Assembly (NCBI GenBank): GCA_017643395.1
Contig: JAEPNP010000005.1
Coordinates: 62,001-126,000, forward strand
Direction: 5' to 3'
DNA length: 64,000 nt
From: Rhodothermales bacterium
GTDB taxonomy: Bacteria > Bacteroidota > Rhodothermia > Rhodothermales > UBA10348
Both the position numbers and the translations under genes were made by a program. The notes under the pieces are model-generated. The model ran no database searches. It saw only the letters and a program-made list of their open reading frames with translations, and had not been told where the DNA came from. Shown piece after piece: positions 44,645 to 56,078 of this stretch (the first letter of the stretch is position 1; each line of letters starts with the position of its first letter).

Positions 44645-45628
44645 GTGGAAGACCTGCCCAAGAGACTGACTGTGTACTTTGAGGAAGCCCTCGGCGCCTC
44701 CTTGGAGATGCACCCGTGGAGACGGTCGCTGCCACATTTTCTGCGGCACGCCTACGATTATGGCGTGGCCGAAGTGCTTGGCGCCAAACTCCTGTTCGTC
44801 TTCGATGATGCCGACGAAGAGCGCGCTCCGTCAGTCATTCGGAAGCACATAAGTCAGATGAGGGCAAACGAAGAAGGCATCGACGGAGTCGTGTACGTTC
44901 CCCGTCGGGTCTCCGCGTACAACCGCAGCCGGATGGTCAAGCAGGGCCTGCCCTTCGTGGTTCCGGGAAACCAGATGTATCTGCCGACCATCGGCATCGA
45001 CTTTCGAGAGCACTTCAGACGCTCGCGCCCCGAGCCTGCGCGCCTCAGTCCTTCCGCGCAGGTGCTGTTGATTCACATGCTGCTTCATCGGACCGACTCC
45101 CGGATCACTCCCAAGCAAGCTGGAATCACTCTCGGTTACTCTCCGATGACCATGACGCGGGCGTTTGACGAACTTGAGGCAGCCAAACTGGCGATTAGTC
45201 AATCGCATGGAAGAACGCGCCCACTAGGTTTGATTGCCCCCCCGGGAGAGACCTGGCAGTTGGCTCTCTCCTACCTGCGAAGCCCCATCAAGAGGCGGTC
45301 AGTCATACAGCGAAACTCGGCGCTGGATGCTGCCCCTATTGCCGGTTTATCCGCCCTCGCCGAGTACACAATGATGGCTCACCCGCGTCGGCCAACAAGG
45401 GCGTTGAGTCAAGAAGCCTGGCAAAAAGTGCGAGTCAGTCTAGACACAACGTCCATCCCGCAACAGGACCCCGATGCTATTACCATAGAAGTATGGTCTT
45501 ACTCACCGTCGGTGATTTCCCATCGGGAATGCGTGGACCATCTATCCCTGTTCCTGAGCCTCCGGGACAGCGAAGACGAGCGCGTGACCGCCGCTCTGGA
45601 TGAACTCCTGGAGCAAGTAGCATGGTAA
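44645..45628 (+). CDS. Winged-helix protein, putative AbiEi-like antitoxin/regulator
   Basis: This 327-residue protein carries a winged-helix-like segment in the middle (about 135-200: AQVLLIHMLLHRTDSRITPK, QAGITLGYSPMTMTRAFDEL). The N-terminal region (KLLFVFDDADEE) and C-terminal domain are of unknown fold. It overlaps the following nucleotidyltransferase gene by 7 bp and sits just downstream of a large dyad. This arrangement parallels type IV AbiE systems, where AbiEi binds inverted repeats and represses; homology to AbiEi itself is not obvious. Composition is less GC-rich than neighbours, hinting at transfer. The GTG start is uncertain. Confidence 0.7.
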   Translation: MEDLPKRLTVYFEEALGASLEMHPWRRSLPHFLRHAYDYGVAEVLGAKLLFVFDDADEERAPSVIRKHISQMRANEEGIDGVVYVPRRVSAYNRSRMVKQGLPFVVPGNQMYLPTIGIDFREHFRRSRPEPARLSPSAQVLLIHMLLHRTDSRITPKQAGITLGYSPMTMTRAFDELEAAKLAISQSHGRTRPLGLIAPPGETWQLALSYLRSPIKRRSVIQRNSALDAAPIAGLSALAEYTMMAHPRRPTRALSQEAWQKVRVSLDTTSIPQQDPDAITIEVWSYSPSVISHRECVDHLSLFLSLRDSEDERVTAALDELLEQVAW

Positions 45629-46374
45629 GGGGGCTTGACCTCTTTCGAGAGCATTTCCGCCCGTACACCGACCGCTTTGTATTGATTGGCGGAACTGCGT
45701 GCGACATCGAGATGACTGCGGCCGGCCTCGATTTCCGGGCCACCAAAGATCTGGACATCGTCCTGTGGGTGGAAGCGCTGGACGCCACGTTTGTCAGTGC
45801 CTTCTGGGATTTCGTCCGTGCGGGAGAATACCAGCAGAGAGAAAAGTCGAGTGGTGGCAGGCAGTTCTACCGGTTCGTCAAGCCGGTGAAGACAGAGTAT
45901 CCCTTCATGCTGGAGCTTTTTTCTCGGGAGCCCGACTCAATCGACGTCGCCTCCGGGGGCACACTGACCCCTCTGCCCATGGCGGAGGAGGTCTCCAGCC
46001 TGTCGGCAATTCTCATGGACCAGACCTACTACAACTTCGTCCGAGCCGGCCGGATTGAGACGGAAGGACTACCCGTGATCGGCGCATCCCACCTGATCCC
46101 CCTCAAGGCGCGTGCATGGCTGGATTTGAGCGCGCGAAAAGAGGCTGGCGAGCAGGTCGACAGCAAGAGCATCAAGAAACACAAGAACGATGTTTTCCGC
46201 CTGTTCCAGATTGTCCGAAAGTCTGAGCAACCTCCCCCCGAGATCGTCCAGAGCGACATGGCGCAGTTCCTTCGTCGCATGGAGTCCGAAGAGATCAGCC
46301 TGAAGGCCCTGGGGGTTGAGGGCTCGCTGGATGAGATTCTGTCCGGTCTGAAGGACGTCTATCACCTGAGCTAG
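45622..46374 (+). CDS. Nucleotidyltransferase-like protein, putative AbiEii-type toxin
   Basis: This 250-residue protein has a minimal nucleotidyltransferase pattern: FVLIGGTACDIEM (about 19-31) followed by FRATKDLDIVL with D43 and D45 as likely metal ligands. Later conserved-looking segments are LIPLKARAWLDLSARK and SIKKHKNDVFRL. This is the AbiEii/AbiGii-like family, whose toxins modify tRNA with nucleotides. The start overlaps the winged-helix gene, as expected for co-expressed partners. Toxicity is inferred from family and context only. Stops 21 bp before the convergent glgB end. Confidence 0.75.
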   Translation: MVRGLDLFREHFRPYTDRFVLIGGTACDIEMTAAGLDFRATKDLDIVLWVEALDATFVSAFWDFVRAGEYQQREKSSGGRQFYRFVKPVKTEYPFMLELFSREPDSIDVASGGTLTPLPMAEEVSSLSAILMDQTYYNFVRAGRIETEGLPVIGASHLIPLKARAWLDLSARKEAGEQVDSKSIKKHKNDVFRLFQIVRKSEQPPPEIVQSDMAQFLRRMESEEISLKALGVEGSLDEILSGLKDVYHLS

Positions 46375-46395
46375 CCGCGCGGAGCAACGACCGCC

Positions 46396-48402
46396 CTACA
46401 CCTTCTGCCGGAGAATCAGCGCGCCGAGGGGCGGCAGGGTCAACAGGGCGTACGGCTTCTCTGCAGCCACCGGCGCGTCAGACGCCACGGCCGCCTCTTG
46501 TCCAGCGTTCGCATCCTGGACCGCTGCGACCTCCACCGAAGTCGTGCCGTGCACCTTCGAAACCACCACGGTGCCCGGGGACACACCGCTGCCCCCAAAC
46601 CGAACATCGTCCGAGTTCAGCACAAGCTCCCATTCACCCTCGGGCAAATGCACACCGTAGTCCGAACGGGGCATCGGCGTGAAGTTGAGCACGAACGCCA
46701 GTTCAGGCACCGGTCTCTCCTTCTTCTTGCGCTTCTTTTTCCGGCCCTTCTCCGGTTCGGGCTCAGGGGCCGGGGTCCGCGGTTTGCGTCGGTACGACAC
46801 CACACAGCGCTCCCAGTCTGACAGGTCGATCCATTCGAATCCACCTCCCTCCTCGTTGGCCAACGCGGGCTCCGCCTTGTAGAGCGCATTGAGCTCCCGC
46901 AGGAAATCGCGCACCCCGGCGTGTAGGGAATCCTGCGCCAGAAACCAGTCGATTTCGCGGTCGTGACTCCACTCGCGGACTTGTCCGAACTCGGAGCCCA
47001 TGAAGAGCAGCTTCTTGCCGGGGTGCCCCCACATGTGCGCATACATCAGGCGCAGGTTTGCCGCCTGTTGCCAGGAATCCCCGGGCATCTTGTTCCAGAG
47101 CGAGCCCTTCCCGTGCACGACCTCATCGTGCGACAGTGTCAAGGCGTAGTGCTCCGAGTAGGCATAGACCAGCGGGAATGTCAGGCTGTTGAAGTGGTAC
47201 TTCCGATTGATGGGGTCCTGACGCATGAACTCGAGCGTGTCATGCATCCAGCCCATGTTCCATTTGTAGAGGAAGCCGAGCCCGCCATCGTACGTGGGCG
47301 CGGAAACACCGGGCCACGCGGTGGACTCCTCCGCAATCATCATGACTGACGGAAAACGCGAGTACACCTCTTCATTGGTGCGCTTCAGGAAGTCGATGGC
47401 CTCCAGGTTTTCGCGGCCTCCAAATTGATTGGGCGTCCAGTTGTCGCGCGAGTAGTCGCGATACAACATGGAAGCCACGGCGTCGAATCGCAGCCCGTCG
47501 ATGTGGAACTCGTCCAGCCAGTAGCAAGCGTTCGCTATCAGGAAGTTGCGAACGCCCGCCTTGCCGTAGTCGAAGACCAGCGTGCCCCAGTCGGGGTGAT
47601 GACGCATCACCGGATCCCAGTGCTCATACAGCGCGGACCCGTCGAAATAGGCGAGTCCCTGCGGGTCGGTGGCGAAGTGCGCCGGCACCCAGTCCAGAAT
47701 GACTCCAAATCCTCTTTGGTGCAGGTAATCCACCAAATACCGGAAATCGTCGGCCGTGCCGTATCGATAGGTTGGCGCGTAGTACCCCACCACCTGGTAG
47801 CCCCAGGACGGGTAGTACGGGTGCTCCTGCACGGGCATCAGCTCCACATGGGTGAAGCCCATGTCTTCCAGATGGTCCGCCAATGGCTCGGCGACCTCCC
47901 GGTAGGACAGGGAATTACCGTCGGGCCCGCGCTTCCACGAACCCAGGTGCACCTCATAAATCGACACCGGCTCATGCATCGTTTCGGGGCCCCGCCGCGA
48001 GGCCATCCAGGAGGAATCGCCCCACGCGTAGTCACTCGAGGCAATGATGGAGGACATGCCGACCAGGGCGTTGCCATTCGGGGCCGGCGCCTCCAGGGAC
48101 CGGGCGTACGGATCGGTTTTGTCTACGACAAAGTCACCTCGCCGGACCCGGTATTTGTAATGCTGACCGGTCTTTGCGCCGCGGATGTAGCCCTCCCAAA
48201 GTCCCCCGCCTACGGGGTTCAACGGATTCGCCGACGGGTCCCAACCGTTAAAATCCCCGATCACCGCGATCGATTCCGCCGACGGCGCCCAGACAGCAAA
48301 CCAGGTACCGACCCGGTTCGGGTGCGCGCCCAGCTTTCGATAGCAGTCAAAATGAATGCCGCGCTCCCAGCGCGAAATATCCTCACTCGTCAGCCAGGGC
48401 AT
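46396..48402 (-). CDS. glgB: 1,4-alpha-glucan branching enzyme
   Basis: This 668-residue GH13 enzyme forms alpha-1,6 branches in glycogen. An N-terminal CBM48 ([20 protein letters not shown]) precedes the catalytic barrel. [10 protein letters not shown]-like region, nucleophile D307 in [12 protein letters not shown], acid/base E358 in [11 protein letters not shown] and [14 protein letters not shown] are present. The C-terminal domain contains an unusual Lys/Arg-rich insert ([14 protein letters not shown]) and an alanine-rich loop. It is divergent from glgX with a 132-bp intergenic region. Confidence 0.94.
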   Translation of the reverse strand: MPWLTSEDISRWERGIHFDCYRKLGAHPNRVGTWFAVWAPSAESIAVIGDFNGWDPSANPLNPVGGGLWEGYIRGAKTGQHYKYRVRRGDFVVDKTDPYARSLEAPAPNGNALVGMSSIIASSDYAWGDSSWMASRRGPETMHEPVSIYEVHLGSWKRGPDGNSLSYREVAEPLADHLEDMGFTHVELMPVQEHPYYPSWGYQVVGYYAPTYRYGTADDFRYLVDYLHQRGFGVILDWVPAHFATDPQGLAYFDGSALYEHWDPVMRHHPDWGTLVFDYGKAGVRNFLIANACYWLDEFHIDGLRFDAVASMLYRDYSRDNWTPNQFGGRENLEAIDFLKRTNEEVYSRFPSVMMIAEESTAWPGVSAPTYDGGLGFLYKWNMGWMHDTLEFMRQDPINRKYHFNSLTFPLVYAYSEHYALTLSHDEVVHGKGSLWNKMPGDSWQQAANLRLMYAHMWGHPGKKLLFMGSEFGQVREWSHDREIDWFLAQDSLHAGVRDFLRELNALYKAEPALANEEGGGFEWIDLSDWERCVVSYRRKPRTPAPEPEPEKGRKKKRKKKERPVPELAFVLNFTPMPRSDYGVHLPEGEWELVLNSDDVRFGGSGVSPGTVVVSKVHGTTSVEVAAVQDANAGQEAAVASDAPVAAEKPYALLTLPPLGALILRQKV

Positions 48403-48534
48403 GATGTGTGCTTTGGGACTGGTGTTGTCGGTCGGTCGTGCAAAAACCGCGTCCGCCGGCAGATTTGCAAAACAAAACCGACCGCTTGAGGCAATATCGC
48501 CTCTATATTCGCGCGCGCTTCCAGCACCTCCTGC
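48403..48534. promoter_or_regulatory. Divergent glgB/glgX promoter region
   Basis: This 132-bp region between two divergent starts is less GC-rich than its surroundings. On the plus strand TATATTCG (48504-48511) resembles the -7 box TAnnTTTG, 24 bp before glgX. On the minus strand TTTTGTTTTGC (about 48467-48477) may be a -33 element for glgB. Shared control of both genes is likely but unproven. Confidence 0.35.
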
Positions 48535-50665
<2,131 letters not shown>

Positions 50666-50670
<5 letters not shown>

Positions 50671-50731
50671 TTCCGGCCGTACACGCTGGCCGGTGCGATG
50701 CGCCGGACGCCTAGTTCCGGCCGTACACGCT
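50666..50731. repeat. 22-bp direct repeat at glgX and malQ stops
   Basis: CCTAGTTCCGGCCGTACACG (plus CT) occurs at 50666-50687 and 50710-50731, offset 44 bp. The first copy contains the glgX stop TAG. The second encodes the last residues (YGRN) and stop of malQ on the other strand. It looks like a short tandem duplication between convergent genes. Confidence 0.9.
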
Positions 50732-52228
50732 CGTCAGGGTCTTGATGCGCCGGGTCAGATCGGCCGTGACCGCATCGCCCGGCATGCGCCAGCCCCAGTT
50801 GCCCGCGGCAACGCCCGGCGTATTGAGGCGACCTTCACTGCCGACGCCGAGCACATCCTGCATGGGCGTCACAACCATGGCTGCAACCGACGCCATTAGC
50901 GCTCGGATCGCCCTCCAGTGGACCTCGGTGTCATCCGACACTTCCAGGTATTCGCGGGCATAGGTCAATGCGCGCTGCGTGACCTCAGCATCCTGGGTGC
51001 TCTGCGTATTGGTCCACCAACCGACGAAGGTATCGTTGTCGTGCGTGCCTGTATAGGCGACCAGATCCGTGGAATAGTTGTGCGGCAGGAAGCTGTTGTC
51101 CGGGCCGGCATCGAAGGCAAACTCCAGGATGGCCATGCCGGGGTAGCCGAACCGCTTCATGAGGTTGGTGACTCCGTCCGTAATGACGCCCAGGTTTTCA
51201 GCCACCACGGGCAGCGGTCCGAGGTGCTCGGTCAGCGCGTGAAAGAGTTCGGCACCGGGCCCCCGAACCCATCGGCCGTTGATGGCGGTTGGCTCGGAGG
51301 CCGGGACCTCCCAGAAGGCCTCAAAACCTCGGAAGTGATCCAGGCGCACAAGGTCCACCTGTTCCAGAATGCGGGCCATGCGACGCTTCCACCAGTCGAA
51401 ACCGCTGTGCTCCATGCGGTCCCATCGGTAGATGGGGTTGCCCCAGCGCTGGCCGGTCTCCGAGAAGTAGTCCGGCGGCACGCCGGCCACGACGGTGGCG
51501 TTGCCGTTCTCGTCGAGGTGGAAGAGCTCAGGGCTGGACCAGACATCGGCGGAATCCTGTGCCACGTAGATCGGAAGATCGCCGAAAATGCGGATCTTCC
51601 GCTCGTTGCAGTAGCGTTTGAGGTTGCTCCACTGGCGGTCAAAGAGGAACTGCCAGAACCGGCGCATGTCGATCTGCGCGCGATTTGCCTCAATGAACGC
51701 ACCGATAGCGGCATCTTCACGCATCGCAAGCTCGCGAGGCCACGCAGTCCACTCCACCTGCTCGTGTGCGTCCTTGATCGTGTCAAACAGCGCGTAGGCA
51801 TCCAGCCAGTTCTGATGACGGCGGCAGTAGACCTCGTAATCGCCCCGGGGAATGCGCGATCCTCCTGCGACAAATGCCTCGTAGGCGTTCGTCAGCAGGG
51901 TCTTCTTGAAGGCGATGGCCGCCGCGAAATCGACGTGGCCCTCCGGGAAATCCGGCACATCGGACAGATCCGCCTCGGACAAAAGGCCATCTTCCCGGAG
52001 CAGGTCCGGACTGATCAGGTTCGGGTTGCCGGCAAACGTGGAAGGGCTCGCGTATGGTGATTCGCCGTAGCCGGTAGGAACCACCGGGAGCACCTGCCAG
52101 ATGGTCTGGCCCGCCTCCGCCAGAAAATCTGCAAACCGATAGGCTTCTGCGCCCAGATCACCGATTCCGTACGGACCGGGCAGCGAAGTAATGTGCAGCA
52201 GTAGGCCGCTCTGGCGGGTATCGGTCAT
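50711..52228 (-). CDS. malQ: 4-alpha-glucanotransferase (amylomaltase)
   Basis: This 505-residue GH77 enzyme disproportionates maltodextrins. It begins RQSGLLLHITSLPGPYGIGD, the classic amylomaltase start. The catalytic Asp is in VRLDHFRGFEAFWEVPA, acid/base Glu in PVVAENLGVITDGV, and third Asp in YTGTHDNDTFVGWW. With glgB and glgX it forms a glycogen/maltodextrin cluster: GlgX releases short maltodextrins that MalQ recycles. It converges on glgX with a 40-bp gap that contains a duplication. Confidence 0.96.
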   Translation of the reverse strand: MTDTRQSGLLLHITSLPGPYGIGDLGAEAYRFADFLAEAGQTIWQVLPVVPTGYGESPYASPSTFAGNPNLISPDLLREDGLLSEADLSDVPDFPEGHVDFAAAIAFKKTLLTNAYEAFVAGGSRIPRGDYEVYCRRHQNWLDAYALFDTIKDAHEQVEWTAWPRELAMREDAAIGAFIEANRAQIDMRRFWQFLFDRQWSNLKRYCNERKIRIFGDLPIYVAQDSADVWSSPELFHLDENGNATVVAGVPPDYFSETGQRWGNPIYRWDRMEHSGFDWWKRRMARILEQVDLVRLDHFRGFEAFWEVPASEPTAINGRWVRGPGAELFHALTEHLGPLPVVAENLGVITDGVTNLMKRFGYPGMAILEFAFDAGPDNSFLPHNYSTDLVAYTGTHDNDTFVGWWTNTQSTQDAEVTQRALTYAREYLEVSDDTEVHWRAIRALMASVAAMVVTPMQDVLGVGSEGRLNTPGVAAGNWGWRMPGDAVTADLTRRIKTLTSVYGRN

Positions 52229-52336
52229 GGGCGCAGTTTGCGTTTTGGGGCGCCGAAGTTAGTAAACCGCCGTAACAAGGCGATAAGGCTGACGTACTAT
52301 TCCTCGCTGATCATTGGTGAAAAACGCCTTTTTTGC

Positions 52337-53095
52337 ATGCAGGACGTCCTGAATGTGCTGGACCCCGCCGATTACCGCTTCCTCGTGGGAGTCGTCGAGA
52401 GCAACTTCAACTTCGCTGATGATACGCGGCTGCGACGACTGGTGGATGCCGTTGAGGCCGACGACACGCCTGAGCACCGCGAGGCGTTTTGCACCGCGTT
52501 CGAGGAGCACGTGCGCTATCTGGGCAGTTCCGACATCATGTGGGCGTTCCGGTTTGCAACCGGTCAGGAACCCGGGGCTGCCTTCGGCGAGATCGTCAAC
52601 GACGTGGCGAAGGCGCTGAAAGTCGACAAGCCCAAACTGGGCACGGACAGGGAACGTGTGGAGGAACTGGCTCAGGCCTATGCCACGCAAAAGTTCTCCG
52701 AGCTCAGTCCGGATGAGCAGCAGAAGATGCTGGAGGACCTGGGCGTCGAGCGCGAGAAGGCCCAGGCGTTCATCGCGCGTTCCGGCGCCAAATTCGCGTT
52801 GCCCATCCTGATCGAGACCTTCAACCTCGTGATCGTCGAAGGGCTCATCAAAACGATCATCTTCGGCACGATTGCCAAGATCATCGGCCGCCAGCTGACG
52901 GCGCGACTGTTCTCATTCCTTGTGGGTCGCCTTCCGTGGTGGGTCACGTGGATCGGTCCGGCGGCCTGGACCCTGTCCATCGGTTGGACCGCGCTGGACG
53001 TACAGGGACCGGCGATGCGCAAGACCATCCCCGTAGTGCTGTACCTGGGTGTGGCGTCGATGCGGGAGCGTAGCCGGGCGGCCGCCGAGGCCTAG
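52337..53095 (+). CDS. YaaW-like protein with hydrophobic C-terminal half
   Basis: This 252-residue protein has a charged helical N-terminal half and hydrophobic segments (about 155-180 and 205-235), ending GPAMRKTIPVVLYLGVASMR. That ending and the general layout resemble E. coli YaaW/UPF0174 proteins (RVTIPAVLQIACLR), whose function is unknown. The ATG at 52337 follows an AT-rich stretch; an open frame from 52238 is less likely. It is divergent from malQ. Confidence 0.7.
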   Translation: MQDVLNVLDPADYRFLVGVVESNFNFADDTRLRRLVDAVEADDTPEHREAFCTAFEEHVRYLGSSDIMWAFRFATGQEPGAAFGEIVNDVAKALKVDKPKLGTDRERVEELAQAYATQKFSELSPDEQQKMLEDLGVEREKAQAFIARSGAKFALPILIETFNLVIVEGLIKTIIFGTIAKIIGRQLTARLFSFLVGRLPWWVTWIGPAAWTLSIGWTALDVQGPAMRKTIPVVLYLGVASMRERSRAAAEA

Positions 53096-53192
53096 GCGTT
53101 CGTCCCGCCCGCTCCCTCCGGCGACAGCTGTTGGGCGCCACACGACGACGCCGGGCCGCAGGGTGAGGCCGCGCGTCCGGGCGCCTCAAGAG

Positions 53193-54884
53193 TCAGGACG
53201 GCTCAGGCTGGGTTACAATGTGCTGAAAGCGTGCGTAGGCGCGATCGACCAATTCCTTGGCGGCACCGGCCGGCAGATCGATGCCTTCCGCCGGACGCAT
53301 CGCACTGGCCCCGGCGGCATCGACATAAACGGACGCCAGCCCCAGCCGGCGCTGAAACAACGAGGCGCTGCGATAGAAGACCTGGCTGCGCTCAAGAGGC
53401 AACAACCACGTGTGCTGCCGGACCACCCCCTTGCGGAAGTACAGCCAGCGCTCGTCTTCCCCGTACCCGAGTCCCCGGTACCGCAGCACGGCCCAGACCA
53501 GCGCCAGCGGCAACATCGACAGCAACCACAGTCCGGGTCGCCAGAAATAGCCGATTCCGCCGGCCAATGTCACAATGGCGACGGCATATCGCACAAATCC
53601 GCGGCGAATCGTGAGCCTGGAGACCGGAGACAGTTCGGGCACACGCACGCCCCCCGGATCCGGGTGCGGCAAGCCTTGCTGAAGTCGATTTGCCGCGCGC
53701 ATCACGTCGTCCATTCTGCCGAACGGCACCGCCACCTTGTGCCCCCGCTCCTTGACGTCGAAGCCCATCGTCTGTACCTCAAGCCGGTACCAGCCGAATC
53801 GGCGCATGAGCGGGTTGGTGCGGATAATGAAAGCCTGCACTTTTCGCAGCGGAATCGTGCCGGTGTGACGGGACAGCAGGCCCTGCCGGTGGTGCAGCTT
53901 GTTGCCTTCGGCGTGAAGTACGAATCCGTAATACCGATTCAGATTGACCAGAATGCCGCTCAGCCAGGCAAACAGCACCGCAAGGAAAAGCACCGACAAT
54001 CCGACAATAAAGGGCGATTCCCCCGCTGCCTCAGCCAGCCCCTCGAATCTGCCACCCGCGAACCAGTCGAAAATCGCCTCCGGATCCGGTTCGACGTACT
54101 GGAAAATGGAAAAGAACACCGCGATGTAGAGCATCGAGAAGCGGAAAACGCCGGACAGGATGACCCGGCGCATATCCATCTCAAACACGGGCTCGATCTC
54201 GGGCTGATCGACTGATTCGAAAATCGCGCCCGGGGCTTTCTGCGACCGAGCCGCCGCGCCACCCTCGGCGGAAAACGCACCAGGCCCGGCCGAAACCGCG
54301 CCGAGCTCGGCGGAAACGGCGCCAGGCTCCGCGGACGCCGCGGTGCGCCGGGAGGCGGAGACCGCCCCCCCGGCTGCGGCCGCCTTCTGGAATTGCTGCA
54401 CGGTCTCCCGCACGCGATGGGCCTCCTGCAGGCTGACCACATCCAGGACCCCTTCGGCCGACTGCGATCCGGCCGTAAAGATGCTCACCCTCGCCGTACC
54501 GGTCACACGCTGCAGGATGCCCTGCTCGATCTCGATGTTCTGGACGCGGTCAATCGGGATGTTTCGGCGGGTAACCGTGGTGACGCCGGACCGGATCACG
54601 ATCTCCGCGGGCGAAATGCCGTACCGGAATCGCACGTAGCGAATGATGGTCCAGGGAAAAACCAGCAGGCCGTACATGGCACCGAGCGCCAGGTTGAACC
54701 ACGCCCCCCCATCGTTCGAACGGATCGCCGGCAAGAGGATGAGAATCAGTGCCGGAATTCCCACAAGCACCTTCTGAACGAGGGTCATGGGGTGGAGCCG
54801 GTGCGGGGTCGCGTCCGGCGCCTCCTCGGGAGCACCGGACGCGGATTCCGGCGCAATCCGGTCCTGCGCGGCAGAATCCTCCAT
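53193..54884 (-). CDS. PH-domain (YdbT-like) membrane protein with low-complexity insert
   Basis: This 563-residue membrane protein has bacterial PH domains (bPH_2): NIPIDRVQNIEIEQGILQRV (about 108-127), a second after the helix region (TGTIPLRKVQAFIIRTNPLM) and a third near the end. Membrane helices occur near 36-55, 65-82 and 235-265. Residues about 182-208 are a 7-residue tandem repeat (GAVSAEL, GAVSAGP, GAFSAEG) that looks inserted between domains. YdbS/YdbT pairs of Bacillus protect against amylocyclic antibiotics. It begins one base from the end of the smaller PH gene, in an aquaporin-PH-PH operon. Confidence 0.84.
   Translation of the reverse strand: MEDSAAQDRIAPESASGAPEEAPDATPHRLHPMTLVQKVLVGIPALILILLPAIRSNDGGAWFNLALGAMYGLLVFPWTIIRYVRFRYGISPAEIVIRSGVTTVTRRNIPIDRVQNIEIEQGILQRVTGTARVSIFTAGSQSAEGVLDVVSLQEAHRVRETVQQFQKAAAAGGAVSASRRTAASAEPGAVSAELGAVSAGPGAFSAEGGAAARSQKAPGAIFESVDQPEIEPVFEMDMRRVILSGVFRFSMLYIAVFFSIFQYVEPDPEAIFDWFAGGRFEGLAEAAGESPFIVGLSVLFLAVLFAWLSGILVNLNRYYGFVLHAEGNKLHHRQGLLSRHTGTIPLRKVQAFIIRTNPLMRRFGWYRLEVQTMGFDVKERGHKVAVPFGRMDDVMRAANRLQQGLPHPDPGGVRVPELSPVSRLTIRRGFVRYAVAIVTLAGGIGYFWRPGLWLLSMLPLALVWAVLRYRGLGYGEDERWLYFRKGVVRQHTWLLPLERSQVFYRSASLFQRRLGLASVYVDAAGASAMRPAEGIDLPAGAAKELVDRAYARFQHIVTQPEPS
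54258..54341 (-). repeat. In-gene 21-bp minisatellite
   Basis: About four 21-bp units with core CGGCGGAAAC (plus strand) encode 7-residue repeats in the YdbT-like protein. It is analogous to the 18-bp array in the methyltransferase gene but contains no 129-bp element. Confidence 0.8.
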
Positions 54885-55366
54885 CAGACCGGCTCGTCAG
54901 TTATGTAGAGCTTGATCCGGTCTCGGAGCTGCTGGGCCTCATCGAACTGCAACCCCGGCAGGACCACCTGGCTGGACCGCGTGCCGGCCGTGTGCACGAT
55001 CAGATTGCCCAGTTCATATTCACGTTCGATGATGTCCTGGCTGACGTCCATGTGCTGCACGCGCCTCAGCGGCACAATGGTCGTCACCCGGGTGAGGATG
55101 CCACGCTCCAGAAAGAGCTCCTGGTCATCCAACCGGAATGCCCAGAACCGGTACCGCAGGCGCGGCGTCACGGCCGTGGAGGTGCCGAAGACCACCAGCG
55201 CGGCAATGGACGCCATGCCCAGCGGCAGGAAGGCCTCCTCGTCAAACAGGTTGGATACGTCGTAGGCGGCCGCGATCAGGAAGGCCACGATCCCGGTCAG
55301 GGCCAGCTTGATCCGCCAGACCTTCTGGATGGCGGGATCGAGTTTCCGGAGTTCGTCGATGATCAG
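54884..55366 (-). CDS. PH-domain (YdbS-like) protein, probable CTG start
   Basis: This protein of about 160 residues has two membrane helices (about 16-34 and 40-58) and a bPH_2 domain with TTIVPLRRVQHMDVSQDI, matching YdbS. Family similarity begins at DELRKLDPAIQKVWRI, but no ATG, GTG or TTG lies in frame for about 450 bp upstream. A CTG at 55366-55364 overlaps the aquaporin stop as CTGA, the same geometry as the ATGA/GTGA junctions elsewhere in this window. The alternative GTG at 55288 would remove 26 residues including part of the first helix. It works with the YdbT-like neighbour. Confidence 0.8.
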   Translation of the reverse strand: MIIDELRKLDPAIQKVWRIKLALTGIVAFLIAAAYDVSNLFDEEAFLPLGMASIAALVVFGTSTAVTPRLRYRFWAFRLDDQELFLERGILTRVTTIVPLRRVQHMDVSQDIIEREYELGNLIVHTAGTRSSQVVLPGLQFDEAQQLRDRIKLYITDEPV

Positions 55367-56004
55367 CTGGCTGGCTTGTTCATGAGACCATACACCCAGG
55401 CACCGGCAGCGCCGCCGCCAAACGGGCCGACCAGATACAGCCACACGTCGGCAAGGTGCCCGGCATCGCCCATGATTGCGTCCGTGAGCGCAGGACCCAG
55501 GCCGACGGCCGGGTTGAACGCACCGCCCGAGATATCGCCTACGGCAAATGCGCCCGCGGCGACGGTAAATCCGATGGCCAGGCCGAAGTACGAATTGCCC
55601 GCCGTTTCGTCGGTAGCTGCCACGTTCAGAATGACCAGCACCAGTGCAAAGGTGAACAGGAATTCCGCCACCAGCGCGCCGACCATCTGGCCTTCTGCCG
55701 GCGAGGGCACGATCAACTGCCCGGCAAGGTGCATGGCCACGAAGCTCGCCACCACGGCGGCCAGAATCTGGGCGGCGATGTACTTGATCATGTCGCCCTG
55801 CGTCATCAGCCCCCGCATCCACGCGGCGAGCGATACAGCGGGGTTGTAGTGTGCCCCGGAAATGTGACCGCCCATGTAGACCATCACCATGAGCATGCTG
55901 CCGATGGCGACGGGCGCGAGCAGAGACCCCGATGCAACCGTCAGAATGATGGTCGCCATGAGGAAGAACGTACCGATGAACTCGGTGATCAGCTTGGAAG
56001 TCAT
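55363..56004 (-). CDS. Aquaporin/glycerol-facilitator family channel
   Basis: This 213-residue MIP channel has six predicted helices and both NPA boxes: HYNPAV (54-56) and FNPAVGLGPAL (164-166). In most aquaporins the second box continues NPAR, whose Arg forms the selectivity filter; here it is Val167, so the pore is likely wider and less water-selective. Gly/Ala spacing (GGHISGAHYNPAV) is normal. It is the first gene of an operon with the two PH-domain proteins. It could pass water, glycerol or other small neutral solutes. Confidence 0.9.
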   Translation of the reverse strand: MTSKLITEFIGTFFLMATIILTVASGSLLAPVAIGSMLMVMVYMGGHISGAHYNPAVSLAAWMRGLMTQGDMIKYIAAQILAAVVASFVAMHLAGQLIVPSPAEGQMVGALVAEFLFTFALVLVILNVAATDETAGNSYFGLAIGFTVAAGAFAVGDISGGAFNPAVGLGPALTDAIMGDAGHLADVWLYLVGPFGGGAAGAWVYGLMNKPAS

Positions 56005-56078
56005 GTCAGGGGGAGTTTGGAGGGATACGCAAGCATACGCCCGGTGCAGGGCTGAATGCCAGCCTCTTCGCTGCGTGC

